A DNA stretch of 64,000 nt from Ariolimax columbianus (GCA_036924085.1 JAVGWX010000005.1:94275264-94339263); one strand, 5' to 3'; shown: positions 44,690 through 54,239, numbered from the stretch's first letter. Program-made: numbers and translations. Notes: generated by a model not told the origin, from the sequence alone.

Positions 44690-45590
44690 AGGCCACCTAA
44701 CTCACCTAAGAGCCAAGGCTCAAGAGATGATTGAAGGCAAATACAGCCCCAAAGAATGGACACATGTGTACATAGATAGATCGGCAGAAGGGGGTGGCAA
44801 AAAATGGCTTTATAAGACAAAAATAACGGAAAGATAATCCATAAGTCCTTTTCAACAGTTAAAATTTCTTCTAGCCTCAGGGCAGAATCAAGGACACTTC
44901 TCCAAGCACTGAAAATTGTCACCAAATTGGAAGCTCAAACACACGCGAGAATAGTGATCTTCACACACTGTAAAGCACTACTCGAGTCGGTAAAGAACAC
45001 AACAAATGAGCACATTACACATAAAATTAGAACAGAGTTAAGTGGCATACAAAAGATCTCAAAGATCACACTACAGTGGCTCACTTCTCATTGTGAAATT
45101 ATGGGAAACGAGAGAACCGATGCACTATCCAAAGTAGGTGGAAAAATGGAACAATACACCCATAAAGTGCCATATAAGGAGTCCAAAACCATCATTCGCA
45201 GCCAGTATAACATAAAATGGGAGAGAGTAACAGTCTCCAGACCCAGTCTACCAGCTACAAAGACACCAGCAAACTGCACAATCTTCTGTATGAGAACCGG
45301 CCACAGCAGACTATTGGGCCAGCTTTATCAGCTCAAAATCTCCTAAACAAATAAATGTCCATGTGGGACAGGAGTCCAGACCCCTGAACACGTACTTCAA
45401 GAATGCCAGTCCTACGAAGAACAAAGATGCCAGATCTGGCCAAATGGAGCAGAACTGAGGCAAAAACTATGGGGTCACCACTCAGACCTGGAAAGGACTC
45501 TGGACTTCATCCTGGCGATAGGACTGAAGATTTAACATGATCAGAAAAATCCGAACGCTGAAGAAGAAAAAGAAGAAGAAGAAGAATTGA
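44690..45590 (+). mobile_element. I-type LINE RNase H and 3' end, (GAA)n tail
   Basis: 'EWTHVYIDRSAEGGGKKWL' (44755-44815) is the first RNase H block with the catalytic Asp kept but the following Gly changed to Arg. 'SSSLRAESRTLLQALKIV' holds the Glu region. 'IVIFTHCKALLESVKN' shows His where Asp is expected. 'LQWLTSHCEIMGNERTDALS' is the last block. After a stop at 45343 the tail reads 'KCPCGTGVQTPEHVLQECQS'. The 3' end is (GAA)n at 45561-45588. A frameshift near 44830 and the lost Asp show it is dead. Confidence 0.87.
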
Positions 45591-45689
45591 TCTTTTCAGA
45601 TTCTGTGCCTCATTCATTCTCTTAGTCTCTCAAGTATATTTTTTTTCTATTTCGTTCAAATAGTTTTATCTAAGAGTTAACAGTTGCCC

Positions 45690-46065
45690 AGGGTGTTATC
45701 ATTATTACAACCACCAGACACAAGCAATTTATGTAAGACATACAATGACACATTAGCTTTGAAAATATTGGGTGGAGCCAAAAAGGCAGCATTGAATGAG
45801 CTGACAGCAGCCAGTGACTCATAGCTGGCTGCTTGCATAAGGGTCACCAAATCACAGCTGACCAAGTCTCTATTCTGCCTCAAAGTGGCGGAAACAGACT
45901 GCTCTAATGTAGTCTAGCTAAGAGAATATGAATCGCGGTTGGAAGGCAAACATGGTACTCAAAAATGCCAGTTGAAATTGAAATGTGTCGACCTGGAAAT
46001 CACAGTTTCGCTGTAAACTATGGGACAGTGTTCTTTTCAGGACAGACGCCGAAGAAGAAGAAATA
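45690..46065 (+). repeat. Rep-B dispersed repeat, copy 1
   Basis: Homologous to 48640-48985 through 'gacagcagccag', 'ctaagagaata' and 'ggaaggcaaa'. It ends 'gacgccgaagaagaagaaat', closely like the (GAA)n end of the I-type LINE at 45560. It may be a SINE using that LINE's machinery. Confidence 0.7.
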
Positions 46066-46094
46066 TTGTAATAGGTGAAGTTATTTTTTATGAT

Positions 46095-46260
46095 GATTTG
46101 CCATTGTCTTCCAAGTGAAGCATAAGGCAACCACTACAGCTAGCCCGTTTACAGAAAGCCTGTATTCGAGCATTTGCAATGATGTTTTCAAAAGAAACGA
46201 TTTAATGTGATGCAATAACCATATCTCTCTGTAGTTGCCTTTTATGACATTCTTGGAAGG
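46095..46260. repeat. Rep-D ancient dispersed repeat, copy 1
   Basis: The core 'ccaagtgaagcataaggcaa', 'ccactacagct' and 'gcctgtattcgagcatttgc' recurs at 54030-54215 (same orientation), inverted at 58235-58330 and 58925-59075, and as a scrap at 59235-59265. Divergence suggests an old family. Confidence 0.65.
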
Positions 46261-46554
46261 TTACATTGGTCCTATTATTTTCAATCCAGGTACCACTCTG
46301 GGAGTTGTTTGTTATACTTGACATGTATCTTTCTTGTGTGGTAACTGAATAATAAAAAGAGAAAAAAATGTAGGTTATTTAAGAAGAATTTAACCTTGTT
46401 TTTTTTTTTTCAATTATCACTGGTAGTGTGTTATACAGCAGCCTTTAACATAATTCTTAATTGCACAATAATCAAAGGTGACAAATATGAAACAGAAGTA
46501 AAAAATGGCAATAGGAAATATGCTAACAGTTTGTCATGTCCACATTGTGAGCGT

Positions 46555-46760
46555 TGTTGTCTAGGGTTGCTTGCATTTATGGACAGCAGCTGTTTTTGAC
46601 TAACAAAGAGAGCACGTAATATTGCTCATTGACTGTTGGTCTGTCTGTCTCTCTGCATTGTTTGTTGTGGTTATTGCGACAGGCAATCTGCCTTGCAACC
46701 GCCCCCTTGCCCTGTAGCCAGATCTACTTGGTGTAAGCCATCAGTAGAAGTTGATGTGGG
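46555..46760 (+). repeat. Rep-E dispersed repeat, copy 2
   Basis: See copy 1 at 42605-42820. Landmarks are 'ttgcatttatggacag' and 'gactaacaaagagagcacgt'. Its right part is more GC-rich than copy 1. Confidence 0.65.
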
Positions 46761-46994
46761 TGCATTCTCATGAAATGACTAGACTATCGTATTTTGTGCC
46801 TGGAAATGTATTCTACATAAGACGTAGTGCTGACCATACTGCGAATGTCGTTGTTCCGCATCCTGTCTTTCCTAGTTACAGACAGATGACCTTCCTCAAA
46901 TACTTCATTTCACAAGGCAAAATTCTGCTCTCACGCGCACTGGACAGAGGCCATGTTTGGCACTGGTAACACAGAGTTGGCATAAATATACTGT

Positions 46995-48215
46995 TTATCA
47001 GCTATTGCTTTGTTACCAAACTAATGCTCAGGTGCCTAAGCAGTAGTGACAATTGATAAGTTACCGCAGATGCTTTCTTACACCTAGTCTCGATTTCCCT
47101 GTTGATCCTGCTGTCTGCCGGAAAAACACTGCCTAAATACTTGAACTCATTGGCCTGTTGATGAGCAATATCATTTATACTTATTTTGAGTGGCCCAGGT
47201 GCTCTACTGATCCTCATAGTTTGTTTTTTTCTCGTTAATTCGCATATTGTATTTAGCACAGGTAGTCAGCCGAAAGTGCGTATCTGTGATTTTTGCAGTA
47301 TATTTTCATCATCGCACAGCAGACACTGATCATTTGCAAAGAGTAATTCATATATTGAGTTTTGTTATGCTTCAGATGTCACAATTTAAATAGTCTCTAT
47401 TGCGATTTCGTCCATGTGGAGGAGAGGAGAAAGCACACACCCTGTTTCGCGCTGGTAGTGATTTCAAAAGCATCTGTGTGTGAGGACGGCATGGGCTAGT
47501 GGTTAAGCGACATGACTCACAACTCGAAGGTGCTGTGTTTGCTCCCCCTCACAGCACCGGCCATTACCCCGGGGAAGCAAACCTTTAGAAAAATGCAGGA
47601 GGAAGCAGACCCTGACATAAAATGCTTGCTGAAGTCTGATGCATTGGGCTGACAGGTGGAAAATAAAAAACATAGTGCAACGTACACCACCTTGAAAAAT
47701 AGAGAAATAAGATGAACGCAAAAAAACCACAAAAAACAAATCTGTGACACGATTGGTTGTTCTGGTGTTGCTTATACTTGAACGATACAGTTCCCTGACA
47801 TTATCAAGTAGCTGGTCCTGTATACTATATCTTCCAGTATCTTCTAAAGTTTAGTCCTGTCTACTCTATCAAACGCTTTTTCTTGATCAAAATGAGCAAT
47901 TCATAAATTTTCGTTGTATTCTATGGATCTTTTGCTTAATTGCCTTAAGATGAATGAGGCATCCGTGCAACCTATATCCAGTGAAATCCAAATTGAGCTT
48001 ATGACAGCTGAGGTTCAACAACAGGTCTTATTTTCTGTTCTAGGGTCGTCACATACATTTCACCAGTGCCCTCAAGTACCGATATGCCTCTGCACGTGTG
48101 ACAGTTTCATTTGTCTCCCGTTTCAATCCAAATTGGCACGATCACAGCTTGCTGTCTGGTATACGTCTGTGTTTCCACTTCCACACCTCTGTAGAGAGTC
48201 TCTGTAGCTAGAGTA
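46995..48215 (-). mobile_element. LINE-F RT relic, split by SINE1
   Basis: From about 48215 down on minus an RT finger region and an 'EKAFDRVD'-like block (near 47860-47885, degraded) lead to 'IQDQLLDNVRELYRSSISNT', which ends at the SINE1 insertion. Below it come 'CVLSPLL'-like sequence (about 47405-47450), a 'LFADDQCLL' box (about 47315-47345) and 'RISRAPGPLKISIND' with 'NEFKYLGSVF' and 'RINREIETRCKKASAVTYQL'. Stops and shifts are many. SINE1 interrupts between 'NRVTD' and 'FEITTS'. Confidence 0.82.
47479..47739 (+). mobile_element. SINE1 copy 4, full-length, short TSD
   Basis: Complete SINE1 with A-box region 'atgggctagtggttaa' and a mutated B box 'gtttgctcccc'. The direct repeat 'atctgtg' at 47472-47478 and 47740-47746 flanks it. 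The B-box change would weaken Pol III transcription. It lies inside LINE-F coding sequence. Confidence 0.9.
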
Positions 48216-48251
48216 ACTCTGTTTCCCCACATGCATGAATTGCCTCTGTTG

Positions 48252-48256
<5 letters not shown>

Positions 48257-48317
<61 letters not shown>
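48257..48317. repeat. (TA)n microsatellite
   Basis: About 30 uninterrupted TA units. The Tyr-Ile frames on both strands are artefacts. Confidence 0.97.
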
Positions 48318-48320
<3 letters not shown>

Positions 48321-48635
48321 AAATTGTGTGGTGCGGACACATTGGCAGTGACTAAACAGTCGGAAGAAAGATTTATGACCCTTGATGTATATACAAAAGG
48401 GTGGAACACATTTGATAGAATCAGATGCAAACTAGTAACGTGCTATCCTTGAAAAATTGGAAACGACATAAGACAAAATACAAATATATTTAAAAATCAG
48501 ACAAATAACATTTTTTGTTGTTGTTGAAAGGATTTACACTAACAGTTTTGACCAACTAAATTGGTCCGGACTGTATTTTTTGTATTGTTTATAAATATTA
48601 GGCTTTGAATGTGTTTTCTTTTTGGTTTTTGCAGA
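48318..48635. other. Unassigned spacer
   Basis: AT-rich with no recognised feature. Confidence 0.4.
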
Positions 48636-48639
48636 TAGC

Positions 48640-48985
48640 ATGACCACAGTAAAAATTAGTTCAAGAAGCTCCTTGCTGACGACACAATGCATTCTAAATA
48701 AAGGTACAGATGAAGAACTGGTAAGTGATTTGTGTACAGCGGCTGAATATATATTAGTGAATGAGATGACAGCAGCCAGCAACTCCATAACTGACTGAAA
48801 CTGATCAATATCGTTTTCCAACTGCACAAGTGTAGTCCGGCTAAGAGAATAGCGACTGCAGAGGGAAGGCAAATCCGGCTTAAAAAATTACTGTGCGGAA
48901 ATCAGATGTGTTGGGCCAAAAGACTCAGATATCATGACTCACTATAAACTCTGACACATTGCCACAACGTCAGAAAGAAAGAAAT
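48640..48985 (+). repeat. Rep-B dispersed repeat, copy 2
   Basis: Aligned with copy 1 through 'gatgacagcagccagcaact', 'agtccggctaagagaatag' and 'gagggaaggcaaat'. Its end is 'gaaagaaagaaat', a changed version of the (GAA)n tail. Confidence 0.7.
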
Positions 48986-49043
48986 TAGTCTACCTAGATG
49001 CTCTGTGTCTCTAAGAGAAGGCCTGGTCAGACACTTTGTGTTT

Positions 49044-49600
49044 CTTCTTCTTCTTCTTCTTCTTCGTACGCTGTTTACAGCGATGTTTACGTTTGCACTG
49101 TTTTATTTTGTTAAGCCTGTGGCTCAGTGCATCCGATTTCAACAGGCGTTTCTGTAGGGTTGCCCTCCTTAGCCTTTGGCTGTCCCCAGCCTAACTGCAA
49201 GGCAGCAGTTGTTTTTGGTCAGAGTTGTCTCTCTTAGGAAGTTGTCTTGCAGGACTATTGAGTCTTCCCTACTCGTGTCTATAGGGTTTGGCAATGATAT
49301 GATGGACTATGTACTAGTTTGTACTATCCCGGAAGAGAAGCAGTCCAGTGTGACTTTGTCCCAGGATCGTCACGTCCTGCCAGAAACGTAGCAAATGCAT
49401 GTGAGTGAGGTATCTCTTTGCTCTCTTTATTTTCTCGGCTTATCTGCAGTGATGGTATGCCTAGCATTCCCCGCCACCCGGGAGGTTGTCACAATAGGGC
49501 AGGAGGTGCAATGTCCGCTGGACTGCATCTCTTCTGCGTCCATTGGGATGACTGATAGCAGACAGAGGCAAAGAGCGAGGCAGGAGTGCATTTTACCAGT
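49044..49600 (-). repeat. Rep-A copy 3, longest
   Basis: This copy joins the parts seen separately in copy 1 (985-1260) and copy 2 (28841-29211), about 550 bp in all. It ends in a (GAA)n tract of nine to ten units at 49044-49066. Near its 3' end (about 49075-49142) it shares a block with SINE1 around 'tgaaatcggatgcactgagc'. Confidence 0.88.
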
Positions 49601-49604
49601 TGCA

Positions 49605-49860
49605 TTTATGCGGCTCGACCGGGCCGGGCTGAGACGCAAGCCCCAGCCATGTCGTAGCCTCCCATCACAGCGGTGCTGAGATTTAGGGCGGGATTCTGGC
49701 TTAGAGGCGTTCGGCCGTAGTCCCTCAGATGTTAGCTTATCAGCCAAGCACGTGGACCAAATGTCAGCGACCTGTGATTCCTCTCGAAATAGTGCATATG
49801 ACCAGGGAACAAGCCTGGTCATTGCACGGAGATGTTGTTCGCCTGGTGTGCGGACATATC
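49605..49860 (-). rRNA. 28S rRNA 3'-region fragment, second piece
   Basis: Minus-strand sequence has 'cgagaggaatcacaggt', 'ctgacatttggtcca', 'gcttggctgataagc' and 'gaacgcctctaagcc' followed by 'agaatcccgccc', landmarks of the 28S sarcin-ricin-proximal 3' region. It repeats, in diverged form, part of 49866-50312. A pseudogene fragment. Confidence 0.75.
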
Positions 49861-49865
49861 TCATG

Positions 49866-50312
49866 GTCAAGGGTTGAGTCTCAGCAGTTCGCAGTGAGGT
49901 AGCTGATCTCCTGCTTAGGGCACCCCGACCGAGAACTAAGTCTTCTACAAATGGTTTCATACCTCATCGCCGTATGGGGTGAATATCGAGCAGCTTCCCG
50001 CCCGCTTTGATCGGCGGACGGCAGAGACCTCATTCTGCGGCTCGACCGGGCTGGGCTGGAGCGAGAGCCCCAGGTCCCCACCATGTCGAAGCCTCCCTTT
50101 GCAATCGTGCTGAGCTTTTGGGCGGGATTTTGGCTTAGAGGCGTTCGGCCGTAATCCCTCACCTTGTAGCCTCGCGCCATTGGCTTATCAGCCTAGTACG
50201 TGAACCAAATGTCTGCGGCTCCTCTCGAGTTGAGCAGAATTTCCGTAGCAACGCCCTGTCATTAGTAGGGTAAAACTGACCTGTCTTCCGAGGGTCTATT
50301 TCCAGCACCCGT
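49866..50312 (-). rRNA. 28S rRNA 3' terminal fragment
   Basis: Minus-strand order is 'gacaggtcagttttacccta', 'cgagaggagccgcag', 'acatttggttcacgta', 'gaacgcctctaagccaaaat' and 'cccgccc'. It continues to the terminal domain 'accatttgtagaagacttag', 'ggggtgccctaagcagg' and 'ctgctgagactcaaccc', which marks the mature 3' end of 28S. Substitutions in normally invariant positions, for example near the CGAGAGG loop context, support a pseudogene. Confidence 0.82.
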
Positions 50313-50333
50313 TCAATATTAGACCGGACGTAT

Positions 50334-50893
50334 CAATAGAGGGTTAAAGGGTTTAAAGTGTACTCATTCCAATTACGGGGCCTCGAAAGAGTCTCGCATT
50401 GTTATTTTTCGTCACTACCTCCCCGTGCCGGGAGTGGGTAAGTTGCGCGCCTGCTGCCTTCCTTGGATATGGTAGCCGTTTCTCATGCTCCCTCTCCGGA
50501 ATCGAACCCTGATTACCCGTTACAAACATGGTAGGCATGTCACGTACCATCGACATTTGATAGGGCAGACATTTGAAAGATGCGTCGCCGGCACATGAGG
50601 CCATGCGATCAGCACAAAGTTATCCAGAGTCACCAGTGGGGACGCCGCAACCCCGCGAGGGGAAACGACGATTGGTTTTGAACTAATAAAAGCGCTCTTT
50701 CCGCGAGGGTCGGAGCTTAGTAAGCATGTATTAGCTCTAGAATTGCCACAGTTATCCAAGTAGGATCGTGTCATCTAAGGAACCTCGACTGATTTAATGA
50801 GCCATTCGCGGTTTCACTGTGAGACAGTGTGAACAGACATGCATGGCTTAATCTTTGAGACAAGCATATGACTACTGGCAGGATCAACCAGAT
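50334..50893 (-). rRNA. 18S rRNA 5' fragment, about 560 nt
   Basis: The minus strand starts 'tatctggttgatcctgccag' and continues through 'aagccatgcatgtctg', 'gattacccgtaac'-region sequence, 'ggtagtgacgaaaaataaca' and 'gaatgagtacactttaaac'. It is colinear with eukaryotic 18S from its first base to about position 560, then jumps to 28S. The conserved blocks look well kept, so it is probably young. It lacks the remaining two thirds of the molecule and cannot form a small-subunit rRNA. Confidence 0.95.
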
Positions 50894-51530
50894 ATCTGTC
50901 GGAGACGTACGTACCGCACACACCGGTCGGCGGAGGACGAGTGTGTAAAAAGCCTAACTGGGACGGCCGCAGGGACCGACTGACGAACGGACGGACGGTT
51001 GTTCCCCCTGTCCATCACTCCGTCGACCTAGGACCGCCTGACAGGGGCCCTTACACGCACCAGACGACTGACCGACCGGGCTCGCTCGAGGAGGGATGGC
51101 AGCGCTCTGTGCAGAACGGATCCCAACGACCCCGGCGATGAATTTCACTGGGACTAGAGACAATTTGGCCTGCCGGCCTGCCCTTCTCCCGAGGGTTGGT
51201 CTCCGGGAGAATACAGAGCCTTCAGGCACGATTCCTGCTTTCCATTTGCCGGTCACAAGCTCTTTGCGAGAGTCTGACCACCAGCGAGACGAACTGTCGA
51301 GCTCTGCTATAAGCCTTAGATAAATCACCACCGACTGACAACGTTTCTCGATACGGACCAGAGCAGCGCACCTTAGCGGAGGAGACGCCAAAAAAAACCG
51401 CATCCCAATACCTCTGCGGGGAAAGGCGAGCAAGCGTTTTCCGCAAGCCTGCGCTATCGCTCCGCCTGGCGGGACTGAGATCGCTTTACGAACACTGGTT
51501 GAAATTGAATCGCGGCGGCGAGACAACTAC
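50894..51530 (-). other. 5' external transcribed spacer of rDNA
   Basis: A GC-rich sequence lies directly upstream of the 18S 5' end in minus sense, with no gap, in the place of the 5' ETS of a pre-rRNA. Its sharp edge near 51530 could be at or close to the transcription start of the template. The ETS assignment rests on position and composition. The proline/arginine-rich frames on both strands are artefacts. Confidence 0.75.
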
Positions 51531-51554
51531 CCCAGATCACTTTGTGTTTGATGT

Positions 51555-51655
51555 CTGGGTATTACAACGGACACAGAAATGTGACAAAGAATGTGACAGC
51601 AACCAGTACAACTGGAGGTTGGGGAGATCAAGTGGAGATAGATAGGACACATTCT
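51555..51655. other. Junction between chimera and array
   Basis: Unremarkable sequence that contains the right-hand target repeat (51538-51549) at its edge and precedes the 30-bp array. It shows that the array is pre-insertion DNA and not rDNA spacer. Confidence 0.5.
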
Positions 51656-51659
51656 CTGA

Positions 51660-52640
51660 AAGTCCAAATGTATAGGACCATCAGAAACTGGTGATGGGTA
51701 GGACATACCCTCAGAAAGTGGTGATGGGTAGGACACACCCTCAGAAAGTGGTGATGGGTAGGACACACACTCAGAAAGTGGTGATGGGTAGGACACACCC
51801 CCAGAAAGTGGTGATGGGTAGGACACACCTTCAGAAAGTGGTGATGGGTAGGACACACCCTCAGAAAGTGATGATGGGTAGGACACACCCTCAGAAAGTG
51901 ATGATGGGTAGGACACACCCTCAGAAAGTAGTGATGGGTAGGACACATCCTCAGAAAGTGGTGATGGGTAGGACACACCCTCAGAAAGTAGTGATGGGTA
52001 GAACATACCCCCAGAAGATTGTGATGGGTAGGACACACCATCAGAAAGTGGTGATGGGTAGGACACACCCTCAGAAAGTGGTGATGGGTAGGACACACCC
52101 TCAGAAAGTGGTGATGGGTAGAACACACCCTCAGAAAGTGGTGATGGGTAGGACACACCCTCAGAAAGTGGTGATGGGTAGGACACACCCTCAGAAAGTG
52201 GTGATGGATAGAACATACCCCCAGAAGATTGTGATGGGTAGGACACACCATCAGAAAGTGGTGATGGTTAGGACACACCCTCAGAAAGTGGTGATGGGTA
52301 GGACACACCCTCAGAAAGTGGTGATGGGTAGGACACACCCTCAGAAAGTGGTGATGGGTAGGACACACCCTCAGAAAGTGGTGATGGGTAGGACACACCC
52401 TCAGAAAGTGATGATGGGTATGACACACCCTCAGAAAGTGGTGATGGGTAGGACACACCCTCAGAAAGTGGTGATGGGTAGGACACAACCTCAGAAAGTG
52501 AAGATGGATAGGACTCACCCTCAGAATGTGGAGATTGATAGGACTCACCCTCAGAATGTGGAGATTGATAGGACATACCCTCAGAAGATTGAGATGGGTA
52601 GGACACACCTCTGAAAGTGGAGATGGGTAGGACACATTCT
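51660..52640. repeat. 30-bp minisatellite, about 33 copies
   Basis: The unit is 'ggtgatgggtaggacacacc' plus 'ctcagaaagt'. A variant block ('aacatacccccagaagattg') recurs at about 51998-52020 and 52208-52230, 210 bp apart, showing duplication of seven-unit blocks. The ten-codon period keeps three overlapping false frames open (Ser-Tyr-Pro-Ser-, Cys-Pro-Thr-His-His- and Met-Gly-Arg-Thr-His- types). End units are diverged. Confidence 0.97.
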
Positions 52641-52649
52641 CAAAAAGTG

Positions 52650-53150
52650 ACATTGAATATAACCAAACATCCACTGGATTAGAACCCACCAGGAAAGAGA
52701 TAAATGAAGAGGCGAAAGAACACCGGGAGAAGAGAAGTCAATGGCAGATTAAGGTTCATGGGCGCAGATCTAGAAGATGGACTAAAATAGGAATTTGTGG
52801 AAAGAATTTATAGCAGCACTGTATTGAAGGAGGGATCAGAAGGAATAAGTCTAGTGACTTTCATTGTGTACATCCCTTGGTCTCAAGGGGACCCCATAGT
52901 GAGGTCAGTGGCAATAGAGGTGAAATTTTGAAGTTTATGAGCGACTATAATCGGATGAACTGGCTTGGCTCAAATACATGGTCCAGCAGAGAAGGACACC
53001 TGAGAGGATGAAGCAGACATATGTACAACTAGTAAGCTATAGGAATCATCAGTATTAAAATTCTTCACCATATATTGAGAGGAACTGAGCACCTATGAGT
53101 CTGCCATTAGTGCAATGATGTCTATTTTTAACAGAACAGGAGATGCATGT
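52650..53150. other. Spacer with I-type LINE 3' scrap
   Basis: At 53085-53140 'actgagcacctatgagtctg' followed by a worn Cys motif matches the 3' end of the I-type LINE at 33298-33347. The rest is unassigned. If the exon at 53185 belongs to a gene, this lies in its upstream intron. Confidence 0.45.
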
Positions 53151-53184
53151 CTTAGTGACACTCTTCTGTATTATTTCCTGTCAG

Positions 53185-53352
53185 AGTTGCTGGGGTTACA
53201 GAGAGTCTACAAGCAAGAAATGCCTTTATTGTTTGCTGGTGGTCTTAAGCCTAGGCTCACTGTTACTGATTGTCCACTGGAAGCCTGAACTATCATGCTA
53301 CCTGCAGCGAAAGATGTGCCCACTCTACAAGGCCAAGTATGTTCTTCTCAGG
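53185..53352 (+). CDS. Probable P5B-type ATPase (ATP13A-like) exon
   Basis: This is a 56-codon open exon framed by good splice signals: a pyrimidine-rich tract ending 'ttatttcctgtcag' and the donor 'agg|gtaagc'. Both ends are in phase 0. It reads 'CWGYRES', then a hydrophobic hairpin segment 'CLYCLLVVLSLGSLLLIV', then 'HWKPEL' and 'KAKYVLLR'. This matches, from memory, the N-terminal domain of P5B ATPases (ATP13A2/ATP13A3 group), where a Gly-Tyr start, membrane-embedded hydrophobic stretch, W-x-P-E/L-W and a C-x-L-x-x-A-x-x-VLLR segment occur. Those enzymes export polyamines from late endosomes and lysosomes using ATP. Catalytic domains are not in the window. The call rests on one exon and needs an alignment. 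Confidence 0.62.
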
Positions 53353-54030
53353 GTAAGCATTTTCTTTGTTGCTTTAAATCCTGTATCTTACAGAGTTCAA
53401 TGTTTCAGTAAACTGTGTACCTTTGACATGTGTCTGGTATAACTAGAGCATTGATTACATAAACAGAGATATCACTTGCAGAAACAGTCTTTCTGAAGAA
53501 GAATGGACAACTAAAACATACAATGAAGATATATTACCCCCAAAAACCTGTATTTTAGCATCATAGTTAATTGAAATAAAAAGAAGGCCGGCAAGGTTCA
53601 TTGAGCATATATTCAGAAAAGAGGGCTTGGAAAAACTTGTGGTATTGGGAAAATATTAAAGACAAGTGTGCCCGTGGAAAATATGAGTGATGGCCAGGCA
53701 TAACAAATAATGGAACACATAGCAGCTGAAGTGCTGAAATGCTGGAAGGATAGGGAAAGATGATAGTGAAAGAAACTCAACATCAACGCCACATAATGGA
53801 ACACTTGATGATGATAATATGTAGGACATGTGTCTCACTCTGTATATATAATGTAAGTGTGTTATTTGGTTTTAGAGATAATAGATTTGTATGGATCATG
53901 GGCTCAGGACTGGTGGACCAAGAATACTACCAGTGTGCATTAAGAGGGGGCCAAATGTACCCTACCAGATTGATTGGTTATTGATAAGGAGGCTCACTGT
54001 ACCAAACTTCATTAATTCATTAATGATTAG
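53353..54030. other. Likely intron sequence
   Basis: No repeat or gene is recognised except a short open stretch near 53868-53950 preceded by 'ttatttggttttag'. That stretch lacks a donor and I do not call it an exon. Confidence 0.35.
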
Positions 54031-54215
54031 TCCATATTTTTCTCACCAAGTGAAGCACACGCCTACCACTACAGCTGGCTCATTAACATGAATCCTGTAT
54101 CTAAGGATTTGCAATTGCGGTTTCAATTTCAATGGTTTTACATGATGATCTTGCTAGACTCATGCACAGTCCTCTTTAGTTGTCTTTTATACATACTGTG
54201 GTAGGTTATAGTAGT
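54030..54215. repeat. Rep-D copy 2
   Basis: Landmarks are 'ccaagtgaagcacacgccta', 'ccactacagctggct', 'gaatcctgtatctaaggatt' and, further on, 'agttgtcttttatacatact', matching 46115-46255 over nearly its whole length. Confidence 0.65.
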
Positions 54216-54239
54216 CTAGAAGAGTGGTGCCCTTTATGG

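Larger units (their letters stand above)
49044..51537 (-). mobile_element. rRNA/Rep-A chimeric retroinsertion with TSD
   Basis: This is one GC-rich block in AT-rich surroundings. In minus-strand order it contains an external transcribed spacer, the 18S 5' part, the 28S 3' end, a second 28S 3' segment, then Rep-A ending in (GAA)n. The exact 12-bp direct repeat 'cactttgtgttt' occurs at 49032-49043 and 51538-51549, at precisely the two edges. A 3' simple-sequence tail, one orientation throughout and a target duplication are the marks of one target-primed retrotransposition of a chimeric template. Template switching from Rep-A RNA to pre-rRNA is the likeliest route (inference). An assembly join is less likely because both edges carry the same repeat. 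Confidence 0.8.

Noticed and set aside
49605..50893. Functional rRNA gene
   Set aside because: 18S is cut at about base 560, 5.8S and the ITS regions are missing, and only the 28S 3' end is present, twice and mutated.
50954..51526. 190-codon Arg-rich protein on minus
   Set aside because: It reads through the ETS of the rRNA fragment, which is GC-rich and poor in stops.
51660..52640. 30-bp array as rDNA intergenic spacer subrepeats upstream of the ETS
   Set aside because: The position is tempting, but the target-site repeat at 51538-51549 lies between the ETS and the array, and base composition changes there. The array belongs to the pre-insertion locus.
51628..52689. 353-codon His-rich repeat protein
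   Set aside because: Three overlapping frames and the opposite strand are all open because of the 30-bp period. No start context or splice signal singles one out.
53868..53990. Further ATPase exon after 'ttatttggttttag'
   Set aside because: It has no matching donor and the residues do not resemble the expected segment.
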